Shown: positions 43,156 to 52,384 of the stretch, in pieces
Position numbering within the stretch: the stretch's first letter is position 1
Layout: each line of letters opens with the position of its first letter
Assembly (NCBI GenBank): GCA_028282465.1
Contig: JANQHX010000044.1
Location: 1 to 64,000, forward strand
Origin: Gynuella sp.
Lineage (GTDB): Bacteria; Pseudomonadota; Gammaproteobacteria; Pseudomonadales; Natronospirillaceae
Reading direction: 5' to 3'
Length of the DNA: 64,000 nucleotides
Program-made: the position numbers and the translations under genes
Notes under the pieces: model-generated
What the model was told of the DNA's origin: nothing
Database searches by the model: none
Seen by the model: the letters and a program-made list of their open reading frames with translations, nothing else

Positions 43156-43685
43156 GCAGTTGTCGACTATTTAGCAGGAGAACAATATACACACTATCTA
43201 CATTTTTAAAACCGTTGACAGGTTGGTTTTATTAATAAAAGTGTTCATTATTGACTCAGAGCAAGTCAGTAGGGCGATGGAATTAACAGTTTTTCTTCTG
43301 TTGCAAATTACAAAATTCACGCTTTTATCTATGGCGAGCGCAATGATTTTTGGATCATTTTATCGTCTTATTATTCTTAACAATTTTTACATAATTCAAG
43401 AAGCCAATAGCTACTAAATCTAAATAGTTTGGCTTGCAGAACTTCTTATCCGCTTCTTAACACACGAAGTAAAATAGCTATCATGTAGATTCCAGCTAGG
43501 TATTGAATGAAATTAGATGGCTTGAATAAAAAGTTGAAGCATTAAGAAGCTGGCCGCCTACGTCCAACTTCATGGCTGCGCAAGCCAAATAAAAGCAATC
43601 TATAGTTTTGTAGAGTAACTCTTTATAAGTCCTACTAAGAATTTATAACCTTTTCATAAAATCACAGTCGAGAAAAAATTTTTTT
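43156..43685. other. 530-base gap between parE and the RHS operon
   Basis: Very AT-rich, no credible gene; the short frame at 43223-43417 lacks a ribosome site and has unlike codon use. It must hold the RHS operon promoter and the parE 3' end. A small GGCT/AGCC stem lies near 43573-43586, and an A/T homopolymer stretch at 43674-43690, but neither is a clear terminator. Confidence 0.5.
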
Positions 43686-45578
43686 TTAATTAACCTCAGC
43701 CATATTACCCTTTTCTTCTAACCAAGTTTTCCGGTCACCGCTTCGTTTTTTTGCCAAGAGCATATCCATTACTTCAAAGGTTTGCTCAGGTTCATCAATA
43801 GTGAGTTGTACTAACCGTCGAGTATCGGGAGCCATGGTGGTTTCTCTTAATTGCAGTGGATTCATTTCACCCAAACCTTTGAAGCGCGTTGTTTGTACCT
43901 TGCCCTTTTTCTTTTCTGCTTTTATTCGATCTAAAACGCCATTCTTTTCTTCTTCATCTAGTGCGTAGTATACGTCTTTACCTATATCAATTCGGTACAA
44001 AGGAGGCATGGCAACAAAAACATGACCAGCCTCGACTAAAGCACGGAAATGCTTGACGAACAATGCACAGAGTAGAGTGGCAATGTGCAAGCCGTCTGAG
44101 TCGGCATCGGCAAGAATACAAATTTTTCCGTATCTCAAACCTTCCAAGTTATCGGAATCTGCATCTACACCTAAAGCAACGGCTATGTCATGTACTTCTT
44201 GGGAAGCGAGGATCTCATTGGAGTCTACCTCCCAAGTATTTAAAATTTTGCCTCGCAACGGCATGATGGCTTGAAACTGTCTATCTCTTGCTTGTTTCGC
44301 CGACCCACCTGCTGAATCACCTTCCACTAGAAACAACTCACCTTGTAAGGCATCGGTTCCCGAACAGTCTGCTAGTTTTCCAGGGAGAGCTGGCCCTGTG
44401 GTGACTTTTTTACGGGCAACCTTTTTAGATGCCCTAAGGCGTTTTTGAGCATTGGTAACTATGAGTTCAGCCAGTTGATCACCAACATCTGTGTGTTGGT
44501 TTAACCAGAGACTAAAGGCATCTTTCACCACACCAGAAATAAAAGCAGATGCCTGTCGAGAAGAGAGACGCTCTTTGGTTTGACCAGCAAACTGAGGATC
44601 ATGCATTTTGGCGGAGAGTACGTAACAACATCTGTCCCAAACGTCTTCTGGTGAAATTTTTACACCGCGAGGAACCAAGTTACGAAATTCGCAATATTCT
44701 CTTACTGCATCAGTAAGACCGGTACGCAAACCGTTGACATGGGTACCGCCCTGAGCGGTTGGAATAAGGTTGACATAACTTTCGGTAGTGAGCTCGCCAC
44801 CATCTGGCAGCCATTGCACAGCCCAGTCTACTGCTTCATTCTCAACAGCAAATGAGCCTGTAAAACAATCTTCCGGCAACACATCATAAAGGCTTGTATT
44901 TCCTTTGAGATAATCTTTCAGGCCATCTTCGTAATACCACTCATCCACTTCACTCTTTTCTTGATTTTCAAAACGTATTAATAATCCTGGGCACAAAACG
45001 GCCTTGGCTCTTAATACATGTTTCATACGAGATACAAGAAATTTTGAAGAATCAAAATATTGTGGGTCTGGTAAAAACCTAACTGTCGTTCCAGATTCTT
45101 TTTTAGGACATTTGCCGACTTCTTCGAGCTCCATGGCTTTCTCACCATCTTTGAAGCCCATTCTATAAATCTTACCCGCTCGCTTAATGGTCACTTCCAA
45201 TACTTTGGAAAGGGCATTCACGACTGAAACCCCAACACCATGTAAACCACCAGAGAATTGATAGTTATCGCCAGAGAACTTACCACCTGCATGTAGTCTG
45301 GTAAGGATCAGCTCTACCCCACTAACGCCTTCTTCTGGGTGTATATCTACAGGCATTCCTCGACCGTTATCTGTTACCGATAAGGAACCATCTGAATACA
45401 TAACCACGGTAATAGCGTTGGCGTGACCCGCTAGGGCCTCATCTACCGAGTTATCAATAACTTCCTGAGCTAAATGGTTAGGCCGCGTGGTTTCTGTGTA
45501 CATTCCAGGGCGCTTACGCACTGGGTCTAGGCCACTTAATACTTCAATGGACTCAGCGTTGTAATTCTTCTTAGACAT
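43686..45578 (-). CDS. parE: DNA topoisomerase IV subunit B
   Basis: 630 residues, the standard ParE length. GHKL ATPase: EVIDNSVDEALAGH, DNGRGMPVDIH and the GGLHGVGVSVVNALS lid; TOPRIM domain: LVEGDSAGGSAKQ and ILADADSDGLHIATLL; RFKGLGEMNPLQLRETTM near the end. With ParC it unlinks replicated chromosomes. parC is not adjacent in this window. yqiA, cpdA, DUF1249 and nudF precede it on the same strand at short distances, the conserved gammaproteobacterial order. Confidence 0.97.
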   Translation of the reverse strand: MSKKNYNAESIEVLSGLDPVRKRPGMYTETTRPNHLAQEVIDNSVDEALAGHANAITVVMYSDGSLSVTDNGRGMPVDIHPEEGVSGVELILTRLHAGGKFSGDNYQFSGGLHGVGVSVVNALSKVLEVTIKRAGKIYRMGFKDGEKAMELEEVGKCPKKESGTTVRFLPDPQYFDSSKFLVSRMKHVLRAKAVLCPGLLIRFENQEKSEVDEWYYEDGLKDYLKGNTSLYDVLPEDCFTGSFAVENEAVDWAVQWLPDGGELTTESYVNLIPTAQGGTHVNGLRTGLTDAVREYCEFRNLVPRGVKISPEDVWDRCCYVLSAKMHDPQFAGQTKERLSSRQASAFISGVVKDAFSLWLNQHTDVGDQLAELIVTNAQKRLRASKKVARKKVTTGPALPGKLADCSGTDALQGELFLVEGDSAGGSAKQARDRQFQAIMPLRGKILNTWEVDSNEILASQEVHDIAVALGVDADSDNLEGLRYGKICILADADSDGLHIATLLCALFVKHFRALVEAGHVFVAMPPLYRIDIGKDVYYALDEEEKNGVLDRIKAEKKKGKVQTTRFKGLGEMNPLQLRETTMAPDTRRLVQLTIDEPEQTFEVMDMLLAKKRSGDRKTWLEEKGNMAEVN

Positions 45579-45584
45579 ACTTAC

Positions 45585-46166
45585 TTATTCGATATGAGAT
45601 GACTGTAAAAACTGACAGATTCGAGATAGGTGCCGTTCAAAACCCACAAAGCCATGATCACCACCCGCTTCAATAATAGCTGGTACATCAGGTAAATCTT
45701 CCAAAGCTTCTAGATAATTTAAGGTTTCGTCACCAGTTTGGGTGAGTAGCATATAATTTTTTGGGTTTTGCCGTCGAGCGACTCTTAATTTAATTAGCTC
45801 GGGCACTAAATCGGTAGACAGGGTTAGCTTTTCGCCTGTGTGAGGGTGTTCAACTTCATCACCATATTTAATGATGGATTCATAAGGCCTAGTAGCTGGA
45901 TTAATGAGTACGGCTTTTAGATGGTATTTTTGGGCATACCAATCCGCTAAATAACCGCCCAAAGAGCTGCCTACCAAACCCACTTGAGATCCTTTTAGCC
46001 CTTCTAAGCAATGTTCAATGACCTCTAAACCCGAGGCAATATTCAAAGGTATTTGAGGACAGTAGAAGCCCCAATCAGGGTAGTGAGTTGCTACAAAGGA
46101 CTTCATAGCTTGGCATTTCAGGGATTGAGGACTGCTTAAAAAACCGTGCAAATAGAGGATGTTCAG
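45585..46166 (-). CDS. yqiA: YqiA family alpha/beta-hydrolase esterase
   Basis: About 193 residues (E. coli YqiA 193). The family begins with a beta strand ending in LYLHGF; here that strand is encoded only if translation starts at the CTG at 46166 (giving NILYLHGFLSSPQSLK), nine bases after AAGGG and two bases after the cpdA stop. A TTG at 46151 would start inside the strand. Catalytic Ser in VGSSLGGYLADW, His in GGDHGFVGFE. Small esterase of unknown natural substrate, conserved between cpdA and parE. Confidence 0.9.
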   Translation of the reverse strand: MNILYLHGFLSSPQSLKCQAMKSFVATHYPDWGFYCPQIPLNIASGLEVIEHCLEGLKGSQVGLVGSSLGGYLADWYAQKYHLKAVLINPATRPYESIIKYGDEVEHPHTGEKLTLSTDLVPELIKLRVARRQNPKNYMLLTQTGDETLNYLEALEDLPDVPAIIEAGGDHGFVGFERHLSRICQFLQSSHIE

Positions 46167-46168
46167 GG

Positions 46169-46972
46169 TTAGTAACCCTTCACACTGTAATCAATTTCGA
46201 ACTCTACATCCTGCACACGAGACACCTGGGTTTCTAACGAACCATCAGAATTCAATATCAACCAACGATAACCTGGGCCAATTTTGTCCACTTTAAAGTC
46301 TTCTTCTTTCGGTGCAAATTGCACGCAAGTGGATGGGGTGGCTAAGTACCTGACACCCCCTATTTCGGTGTCCAGTTCCTGATGCACATGGCCCCATAGA
46401 ACAGCTTTGATATTTTTCGAATGCTTAACGATATCCGAAAACTCATCCTGATTTTTAACACCTATGGTATCGATCCATTTACTGCCCATTTCAATCGGAT
46501 GATGATGAAAGGTCACTAGTAAATGCTTATCAACATATTTGGACACAGCCTCTTTCAATATTTGGAGCTGTTCTGGAGGAAGGGAACCATAAACTTTTTT
46601 AGGAACAGTACTGTCCAACACCACAACCACCCAATCACCTAATTCAAGAATTGGGTTGTTTAGATCAGACCCTTTTGCCACTTCTGCCATCAAGTCGGGC
46701 AAATCGTGATTACCTGGACACCATCGGGTGGGTTTGTTGAATCCGTCTAGAATACCCTTAAAGCGGGTATAGGCCTCTTTCGAGTAATCTTGAGCGATAT
46801 CACCAGTAGCAAGCACTGCGTCAAATTGCGGTTGCTCTTGCTTAATTTTGTCCAGCACTAAATCCAAACTGTACTGGGTTGGTAGCCCCAGCAAGGTACC
46901 TTCTAGACCGGCATGAAGATGTGGATCCGTAATCTGAATTATTCTTAGAGATGCCGTACTGCCCAAACTCAA
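46169..46972 (-). CDS. cpdA: 3',5'-cyclic AMP phosphodiesterase
   Basis: 267 residues, calcineurin-like metallophosphoesterase: RIIQITDPHLH, ATGDIAQDYS, CPGNHDLPD, LVTFHHHPIEMGSKWID, GHVHQELD and the diagnostic YLATPSTCVQFAP. Hydrolyses cAMP and so lowers CRP signalling. The start is a TTG at 46972; a good ribosome site is not obvious. Between DUF1249 and yqiA as in other gammaproteobacteria. Confidence 0.95.
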   Translation of the reverse strand: MSLGSTASLRIIQITDPHLHAGLEGTLLGLPTQYSLDLVLDKIKQEQPQFDAVLATGDIAQDYSKEAYTRFKGILDGFNKPTRWCPGNHDLPDLMAEVAKGSDLNNPILELGDWVVVVLDSTVPKKVYGSLPPEQLQILKEAVSKYVDKHLLVTFHHHPIEMGSKWIDTIGVKNQDEFSDIVKHSKNIKAVLWGHVHQELDTEIGGVRYLATPSTCVQFAPKEEDFKVDKIGPGYRWLILNSDGSLETQVSRVQDVEFEIDYSVKGY

Positions 46973-47116
46973 AAATCGCTCTAAATAGTTGATCTTTCTG
47001 CATTGTTACATAGTTAATATTCAATATATAGACTACATCTTTGGGGATTTCTGGCCTAAAACCAGCTAAAGAGAAAAAAATCACAAATATTTTGATAAAT
47101 TACCTGGATATTACAG

Positions 47117-47587
47117 TTAGGGTTTGTCAGATGGGGCTTTGAAAACCAGTTCGTTCTCGATGCCGTGGGACAGGCACTGGCTTAAGCACTCAGCCAGAAA
47201 CAGATTAAGTTGGCTCTTCTCATCAATGTGATACATGGTTTTGTTTGGGTAGTTGTAGATGCCATCCAATTGGCTACCCTTTTCGCAATCGACCACTTCT
47301 GCCATATTCACATCATGATACATCCTCACGATTAGCCGCAGACTATTTACAGACTTGGGAAGATTCTGAACACGATAATCGATCAAAAGAGTCAGGGTGT
47401 ACTTGAAACGATCTAAGACTTCGAAATTAATCTTAGCCGCAGAATGGTCCCCATGATGAACTTCAAGGGTTCGATAATCCAACCGGTCTTGATCCGGCAA
47501 CAAGCGTTGCAAACGCCAGTAGTTGGCCTCGCACACCGACGCTTCTTTTGCCAGATCAGGGAGATACCGCTTCTTCAACTGGACCAT
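47117..47587 (-). CDS. DUF1249 family protein (YqiB)
   Basis: 156 residues; Pfam-type DUF1249 landmarks are the N-terminal YLPDLAKEASVCEANYWRL and VRMYHDVNMAEVV. Function unknown; always found between nudF and cpdA. It overlaps the nudF 3' end by 13 bases, so translation is coupled. Confidence 0.92.
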   Translation of the reverse strand: MVQLKKRYLPDLAKEASVCEANYWRLQRLLPDQDRLDYRTLEVHHGDHSAAKINFEVLDRFKYTLTLLIDYRVQNLPKSVNSLRLIVRMYHDVNMAEVVDCEKGSQLDGIYNYPNKTMYHIDEKSQLNLFLAECLSQCLSHGIENELVFKAPSDKP

Positions 47588-48165
47588 TCCTGTTTGATTT
47601 GATCATAATTCAACTGTAGCCACTGCATCGCCATTATGCCTGCTGCATTATTCATTCTACCTTTTTGTACTTGATGCCAAGCGTCATCGACTGACATAAC
47701 AGCAACTCTGATGTCCTCACCCTCGTGTTCCAAACCAAACACACCGCCAGCATTTGAAGAGTCAACTTCCGCAATAAACAAGTAGACCTCCTCGTTGCTA
47801 CCCCCAGGAGATGGCAGATACTTACTGATTTGTTTCATTCGACCCAGCTCAATACCCGCCTCTTCCACCGCCTCTCTGCGGCCAACTTCTTCAGGTGATT
47901 CATCTTTATCAATTAACCCGGCCACTAATTCCAGTAACCAAGGATTGTCCTGGCTCAGCCCGCCAATTCTGAATTGCTCGACCAGAACAACCTGGTCAAG
48001 CACAGGATCAAACAGTAGTACACATACTGCGTCGGGGCGAATCATCAGCTCCCGAGTGATCTCTGGACTTGTGCCTCCCGTAAAAAGATCGTGAGTGAAG
48101 ACAAATTTGTCCATCTTGTAGAAACCATTAAACACTCGGTCTCTAGAAACTATCTGGTATTTCAT
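47575..48165 (-). CDS. nudF: ADP-ribose pyrophosphatase
   Basis: 196 residues. The Nudix box is complete: GLIDKDESPEEVGRREAVEEAG (split here as GLIDKDESPEE and REAVEEAGIEL) near residues 97-119, followed by YLPSPGGSNE and FIAEVD characteristic of NudF. Cleaves ADP-ribose to AMP and ribose-5-phosphate. First gene of the nudF-DUF1249-cpdA-yqiA-parE run, divergent from tolC. Confidence 0.95.
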   Translation of the reverse strand: MKYQIVSRDRVFNGFYKMDKFVFTHDLFTGGTSPEITRELMIRPDAVCVLLFDPVLDQVVLVEQFRIGGLSQDNPWLLELVAGLIDKDESPEEVGRREAVEEAGIELGRMKQISKYLPSPGGSNEEVYLFIAEVDSSNAGGVFGLEHEGEDIRVAVMSVDDAWHQVQKGRMNNAAGIMAMQWLQLNYDQIKQEWSS

Positions 48166-48321
48166 TTTGTAATATCACCTGAATATTTTCGAAACAGATA
48201 CGTAGATTTTGGTCACTATAATGACACAGAATTGGGTTTAAACCTTAAAATCGTTTTACTCATCAAACTCTGATAAGACCAATGTCTCTGGCTCATCTTT
48301 ACTTTGACATGAATAATGTGC

Positions 48322-48360
48322 CGAAACCTGGCAGCCCTAACCTTGTAACCACAGGTTTTG
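48322..48360. promoter_or_regulatory. Hairpin in the tolC leader
   Basis: Nine-base arms CGAAACCTG and CAGGTTTTG with one wobble, 21-base loop, 57 bases before the tolC start. Could be a leader structure; no riboswitch class matched by eye. Confidence 0.35.
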
Positions 48361-48416
48361 CCCAAATGATGAGTCAGGACTCTAAGACCACGAATTCTAA
48401 AACACGGAATCATCCT

Positions 48417-49733
48417 ATGAGAAAAGTTTTATTAGTTGCCGCAGTTTTGCTACCTGCGACATTTACATTGGCTCAGGACGACTTAATGAGCATTTATCAG
48501 CAAGCTTTGCAATCAAATACAGATTTAGCGGTTGCTGAGAATAATCAGGAAATTGCAGAGTCTTTTGTTGATCAAGGCTTGGCGAGATTACTACCTGATA
48601 TAAGTGGCCAAGTAGGCTGGAGAGCTGGGGGGAAAGATTTTGATGTTGATTGGGATAATAACACTACTGCTTACAGCATCACACTAAAGCAAGCATTGTT
48701 TAATCTTCAAGCATTCGAAGCTTATAACGCAGGGAAGACTAATGCTAAGGCAGCGGAATCTACTCTAAGTGACACAAAAATGAGTTTGATGGTTGATTCA
48801 GTTGTTAATTATCTGGATGTATTAACAGCATTCGACAACTTAAATTTGGCTAAAGCGGAACTAACCGCAGTTGAACGTCAACTAGAGCAAACTGAACAAA
48901 GATATGAAGTCGGCATGGTAGCCATTACTAACGTTTTAGAAGCAAGGGCAAGTTTCGACGCATCGAAGGTTAATCTAATTACAGCTGAAACAAACTATGA
49001 CCTTGCTCTACAGAAACTAGCACTATTGACCGGCTCTGTTCCAACAAACATTAAAAAATTACCAGAAAGTTTCAAAATACCTGAGCTTCCAAAGCAAAAA
49101 GTCAGTGACTGGGTTAATGCAGCCATGGAAAATAACCCATCTTTAACGTCTGTTGAGTTGAATGCAGATTACTTAGATCAGCTATATGGAACCAAAAAAG
49201 CTGAACGCTTTCCAACGCTTGGATTAGAAGTCACCTATGAATATTTAGACTATGCTGAAGAATTCCGTTCGAGAGACCCATACATACCTAGCAGATTAGA
49301 TAATGGTAGTACTAGTGTAGGCATTCAATTAAGCGTACCAATCTATACAGGTGGAAGATTAAAAAGTGAAACACTGCAAAGCGGCCTAGAATACAATAAC
49401 GCACTACAAACTCTTGAAGGTGCCAAACGCAACGTAGAGCTCCAAGTTCGCACATTGGTAAGCACCGTAGAAAATAATAAACGAACAATTGAAGCTCAGG
49501 CTTTAGCGGTCGAGTCTATGAAGAGTGCCTTAAAGGCCACCGAAGTGGGTTATGAAGTCGGCACAAGAAATATTGTTGAAGTGCTGGATGCGCAACGCCA
49601 GATGTTTGCCACAGAGCTAGGTTATCGCGTGGCTCTCTATGACTTGATCAAAAATCAAATTACATTGAAGCAAGCGGTTGGCGTGTTGTCTGTGAATGAT
49701 TTGAACGCGATTAACCTTTTACTAGTTGAGTAA
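48417..49733 (+). CDS. tolC: TolC family outer membrane efflux protein
   Basis: 438 residues from the ATG at 48417, which starts a good signal peptide (RKVLLVAAVLLPATFTLA) and has ACGGAA upstream; the open frame extends 45 codons further without a ribosome site. Two internal repeats of the OEP fold are visible, LEQTEQRYEVGMVAITNVLEA and ATEVGYEVGTRNIVEVLDAQ, the helices of the periplasmic tunnel. It is the outer duct for type I secretion and drug pumps. Divergent from nudF as in Pseudomonas and E. coli. Confidence 0.95.
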   Translation: MRKVLLVAAVLLPATFTLAQDDLMSIYQQALQSNTDLAVAENNQEIAESFVDQGLARLLPDISGQVGWRAGGKDFDVDWDNNTTAYSITLKQALFNLQAFEAYNAGKTNAKAAESTLSDTKMSLMVDSVVNYLDVLTAFDNLNLAKAELTAVERQLEQTEQRYEVGMVAITNVLEARASFDASKVNLITAETNYDLALQKLALLTGSVPTNIKKLPESFKIPELPKQKVSDWVNAAMENNPSLTSVELNADYLDQLYGTKKAERFPTLGLEVTYEYLDYAEEFRSRDPYIPSRLDNGSTSVGIQLSVPIYTGGRLKSETLQSGLEYNNALQTLEGAKRNVELQVRTLVSTVENNKRTIEAQALAVESMKSALKATEVGYEVGTRNIVEVLDAQRQMFATELGYRVALYDLIKNQITLKQAVGVLSVNDLNAINLLLVE

Positions 49734-49753
49734 GAGTAACTACAAGGAATTGG

Positions 49754-49778
49754 GAAAGGTCTAGTTTTTAGGCCTTTC
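49754..49778. terminator. Terminator-like hairpin shared by tolC and the 3' end of waaA
   Basis: GAAAGGTCTA and TAGGCCTTTC arms (one wobble) with a T-rich loop, overlapping the last codons of waaA on the other strand and 20 bases after the tolC stop. It probably ends the tolC message. Confidence 0.5.
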
Positions 49779-51041
49779 TTCGTTGCTGGCTCTCTTAATC
49801 AGAAGACTATCTATCATGTCGCACTGGAGTTTTACCGCTCCTTTTTGGTTTTCGACAAACTCGATCCAGAGCTCACCTGGTACTGGATCCAACGCTAGCT
49901 GTGCTAACTCTGCCGCAAGCTGTTCTTCATTTTGAATTTGCCAAAGTAAGCCTTTCTCAAGCATCTCATCACAAATGTACTGAAAATTAAAAACATGCGG
50001 CCCCATGAGTACTGGTTTACCTATTGATGCCGGCTCTAAAGGATTATGACCACCGGAATTTATTAAACTACCACCCACAAAAGCCGCATCACACAAACCA
50101 AAATAAAAGCTCATTTCCCCCATGGTGTCACCAAGTATCACTTCAACCTTTTGTGACAGATTAAAGTTTTCAGTACGACTGACCATATTGAAATTTTGTT
50201 GATTCACCAGTCGTTTTACCTCTAAAAACCGTTCAGGGTGTCGAGGCACTAATATCAACAGGGGGTTCAGTTCTGGGATCTTATTTTGTAGCTTTCTAAA
50301 TGCACTCAGGAGAATTTCATCTTCACCTTCATGGGTGCTTGCTGCAATCACAACAAACCGGTCATCGGGTTTAATCACTTCCGCCTGCTGTATTTGATGA
50401 ACATCTAACTGAGTTTCGTATTTTATGGATCCTGTCACTTTTACTTTCGCATGCTCACATCCTAATTCAGTAAATCGCTTAGCATCCACTGGGTTTTGCA
50501 CAGCAATTAAATCGAATGCATTAAGCACTGGTTTGGTTAGCTCAGAAAGCCTCTCATAACCCTTGGCTGATTTCTCAGATAATCGAGCGTTGGTGAGCAT
50601 TAACTTACAGCCTACAGACTGTGATGCAAAAATGAGATTTGGCCAGAGTTCAGTTTCAAAAATAATGAGGAGTTTAGGTTTGAGCTTTTTTATAAATGGC
50701 CGAATGAGTAAAGGAATGTCATAGGGTAGGTACTGATGCAGCACTTTTTCGCCGTAAAGCTTAAGAGCTTGAGCAGAGCCAGTAGGCGTCATGCAGGTAA
50801 CCAACACCTGACAGTTTGGATAATTATTCAACAGGTGTTCGACTAAAGGGCGACTAGCAATGGTTTCTCCCAATGAAACGCTGTGCACCCAAATGACGGG
50901 CTTAGTCGGCTTTTGCTTTAAGAAAAACCTTTCCCCTATGCGCTCTCTGTAAGCTGGGGATTTTCGACCGCGGAACCAAAGTCTCAGCAGTAAAAATGGT
51001 AATGCAGCAGTAAACAGTGACGAATAAATAATGCGTAGCAA
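49761..51041 (-). CDS. waaA: 3-deoxy-D-manno-octulosonic acid (Kdo) transferase
   Basis: 426 residues (E. coli 425). N-terminal membrane anchor (LRIIYSSLFTAALPFLLLRLWFRG), HSVSLGETIASRPLV with the catalytic Glu, ETELWPNL, ASTHEGEDE, LVPRHPERF and FVGGSLINSGGHNPLEPA. Adds Kdo to lipid IVA in the inner membrane. The start is a TTG at 51041, eight bases behind AGGG. Stands alone, divergent from the FAD oxidoreductase. Confidence 0.96.
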   Translation of the reverse strand: MLRIIYSSLFTAALPFLLLRLWFRGRKSPAYRERIGERFFLKQKPTKPVIWVHSVSLGETIASRPLVEHLLNNYPNCQVLVTCMTPTGSAQALKLYGEKVLHQYLPYDIPLLIRPFIKKLKPKLLIIFETELWPNLIFASQSVGCKLMLTNARLSEKSAKGYERLSELTKPVLNAFDLIAVQNPVDAKRFTELGCEHAKVKVTGSIKYETQLDVHQIQQAEVIKPDDRFVVIAASTHEGEDEILLSAFRKLQNKIPELNPLLILVPRHPERFLEVKRLVNQQNFNMVSRTENFNLSQKVEVILGDTMGEMSFYFGLCDAAFVGGSLINSGGHNPLEPASIGKPVLMGPHVFNFQYICDEMLEKGLLWQIQNEEQLAAELAQLALDPVPGELWIEFVENQKGAVKLQCDMIDSLLIKRASNEERPKN

Positions 51042-51193
51042 AAAAAGACCCTGTCAGACTTATATAACCAATGAATGCTACCACAGGCAAAACGCTGGTG
51101 AACATTTAGCGACGTCTGCCTTTTAATTTTAGTTAGGTCTCAGCCCTAACCAAGTTACAATAGTCTCTTTTTACGTCTGTTAAGAACCTCGTT

Positions 51194-52369
51194 TTGAACA
51201 ATATCTCTTTACCTACAGTTATTATCGGTGGCGGCATTGCGGGCCTTTGGTTATTTCACCGCCTACATAAATTGGGGCATCAAGCACTACTTCTTGAGAA
51301 GCACGTCTTAGGTGGCTCACAAAGTATGCAATCCCAGGGGATTATCCATGGCGGTATAAAATATGCGCTAAATGGTTTGCTAACCCCAAGCGCTAATGCA
51401 ATTGCTGGTATGCCAGCCCGCTGGCAATCCGCCATGCAAAATGCTGAAGAAGTTGATCTGAAAAGCATCATCCCATTAAGTGAACATCACTACATGTTTA
51501 CCGGGAAAGCATTAGGCAGTAAATTAACCAGCTTTTTTGCAAGCAAGGCCGTCCGTGGCCGAATGGAAAAAGCCTCTTCTACGAACACACCGGATATTTT
51601 CAAACATTCATTATTTAGCGGAGATGTTTACGCCTTAAATGAGTGGGTGCTAGACATTGAACAAGTCACTAAAGCTCTGGTAACACCTTATCAAGATTTT
51701 GCATTAAAAATTGATGAAGTTGATTTAATTGATCATGGCTCTGAGATACAAATCGAGATCAAACATAACCACAATCAGTTTAAAATAAGTGCCAAAAACA
51801 TCATCTTAACCGCTGGTGAAGGCACAGAAGCTCTGGTTAAGAATCTTGATAAAGGCGTGAGCTGGCCTAACATGCAGCGTCGACCTTTGCACATGATTGC
51901 GGTAAAGGGCCAACTGCCTGGGTTGTTTGGTCATTGCTTAGGTTCTGGAAGTAAACCGCTATTCACGGTTACAACCCTATCCTCTGATGACGGCGATAAT
52001 GTTTGGTCAATCGGAGGTGATCTTGCTGAAAATGGTATTGATTGGTCGCCTGAAAAACAGATTGAGCATGCCAAGAATGTTATTCAAAAGAACCTACCAT
52101 GGATCGACTTCACCTCGACCCAGTGGCGAACCTGGCATGTGAATCGGGCTGAGCCCGCACAAAAATCCTTAATAAGACCTGATACAGCCTTTTCCTTTAA
52201 AAAGAAAAACCTGACTGTTTGTTGGCCCACTAAGTTAGCCCTGGCGCCAGATCTGAGTGATCAAATTATAGAATTAAATCAGCTGAATCAACCTACACCT
52301 GACTTTAATCTGCCCGATTTACCTGTCGCTCCCATAGCAAAGCCCTACTGGCAACATTTATTTAACTAA
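51194..52369 (+). CDS. FAD-dependent (DAO-type) oxidoreductase
   Basis: 391 residues; Rossmann motif VIIGGGIAGLWLFHRLH at residues 9-25, YALNEWVLDIEQV in the middle and IILTAGEGTEAL near 206. The C-terminal part (RTWHVNRAEPAQ, NLTVCWPTKLALAPDL) is shared with a conserved pseudomonad protein of unknown substrate. Start is TTG at 51194. It lies 15 bases before an aldo/keto reductase gene, forming a two-gene operon. Confidence 0.85.
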   Translation: MNNISLPTVIIGGGIAGLWLFHRLHKLGHQALLLEKHVLGGSQSMQSQGIIHGGIKYALNGLLTPSANAIAGMPARWQSAMQNAEEVDLKSIIPLSEHHYMFTGKALGSKLTSFFASKAVRGRMEKASSTNTPDIFKHSLFSGDVYALNEWVLDIEQVTKALVTPYQDFALKIDEVDLIDHGSEIQIEIKHNHNQFKISAKNIILTAGEGTEALVKNLDKGVSWPNMQRRPLHMIAVKGQLPGLFGHCLGSGSKPLFTVTTLSSDDGDNVWSIGGDLAENGIDWSPEKQIEHAKNVIQKNLPWIDFTSTQWRTWHVNRAEPAQKSLIRPDTAFSFKKKNLTVCWPTKLALAPDLSDQIIELNQLNQPTPDFNLPDLPVAPIAKPYWQHLFN

Positions 52370-52384
52370 GAGGCTATCTACTTA

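Noticed and set aside
43223-43417. 64-residue open frame in the parE/RHS gap
   Set aside because: No ribosome site, unusual composition, overlaps only AT-rich sequence and resembles no protein.
48282-48416. Longer N-terminus for TolC
   Set aside because: The extra 45 residues precede a good signal peptide with its own ribosome site at 48417.
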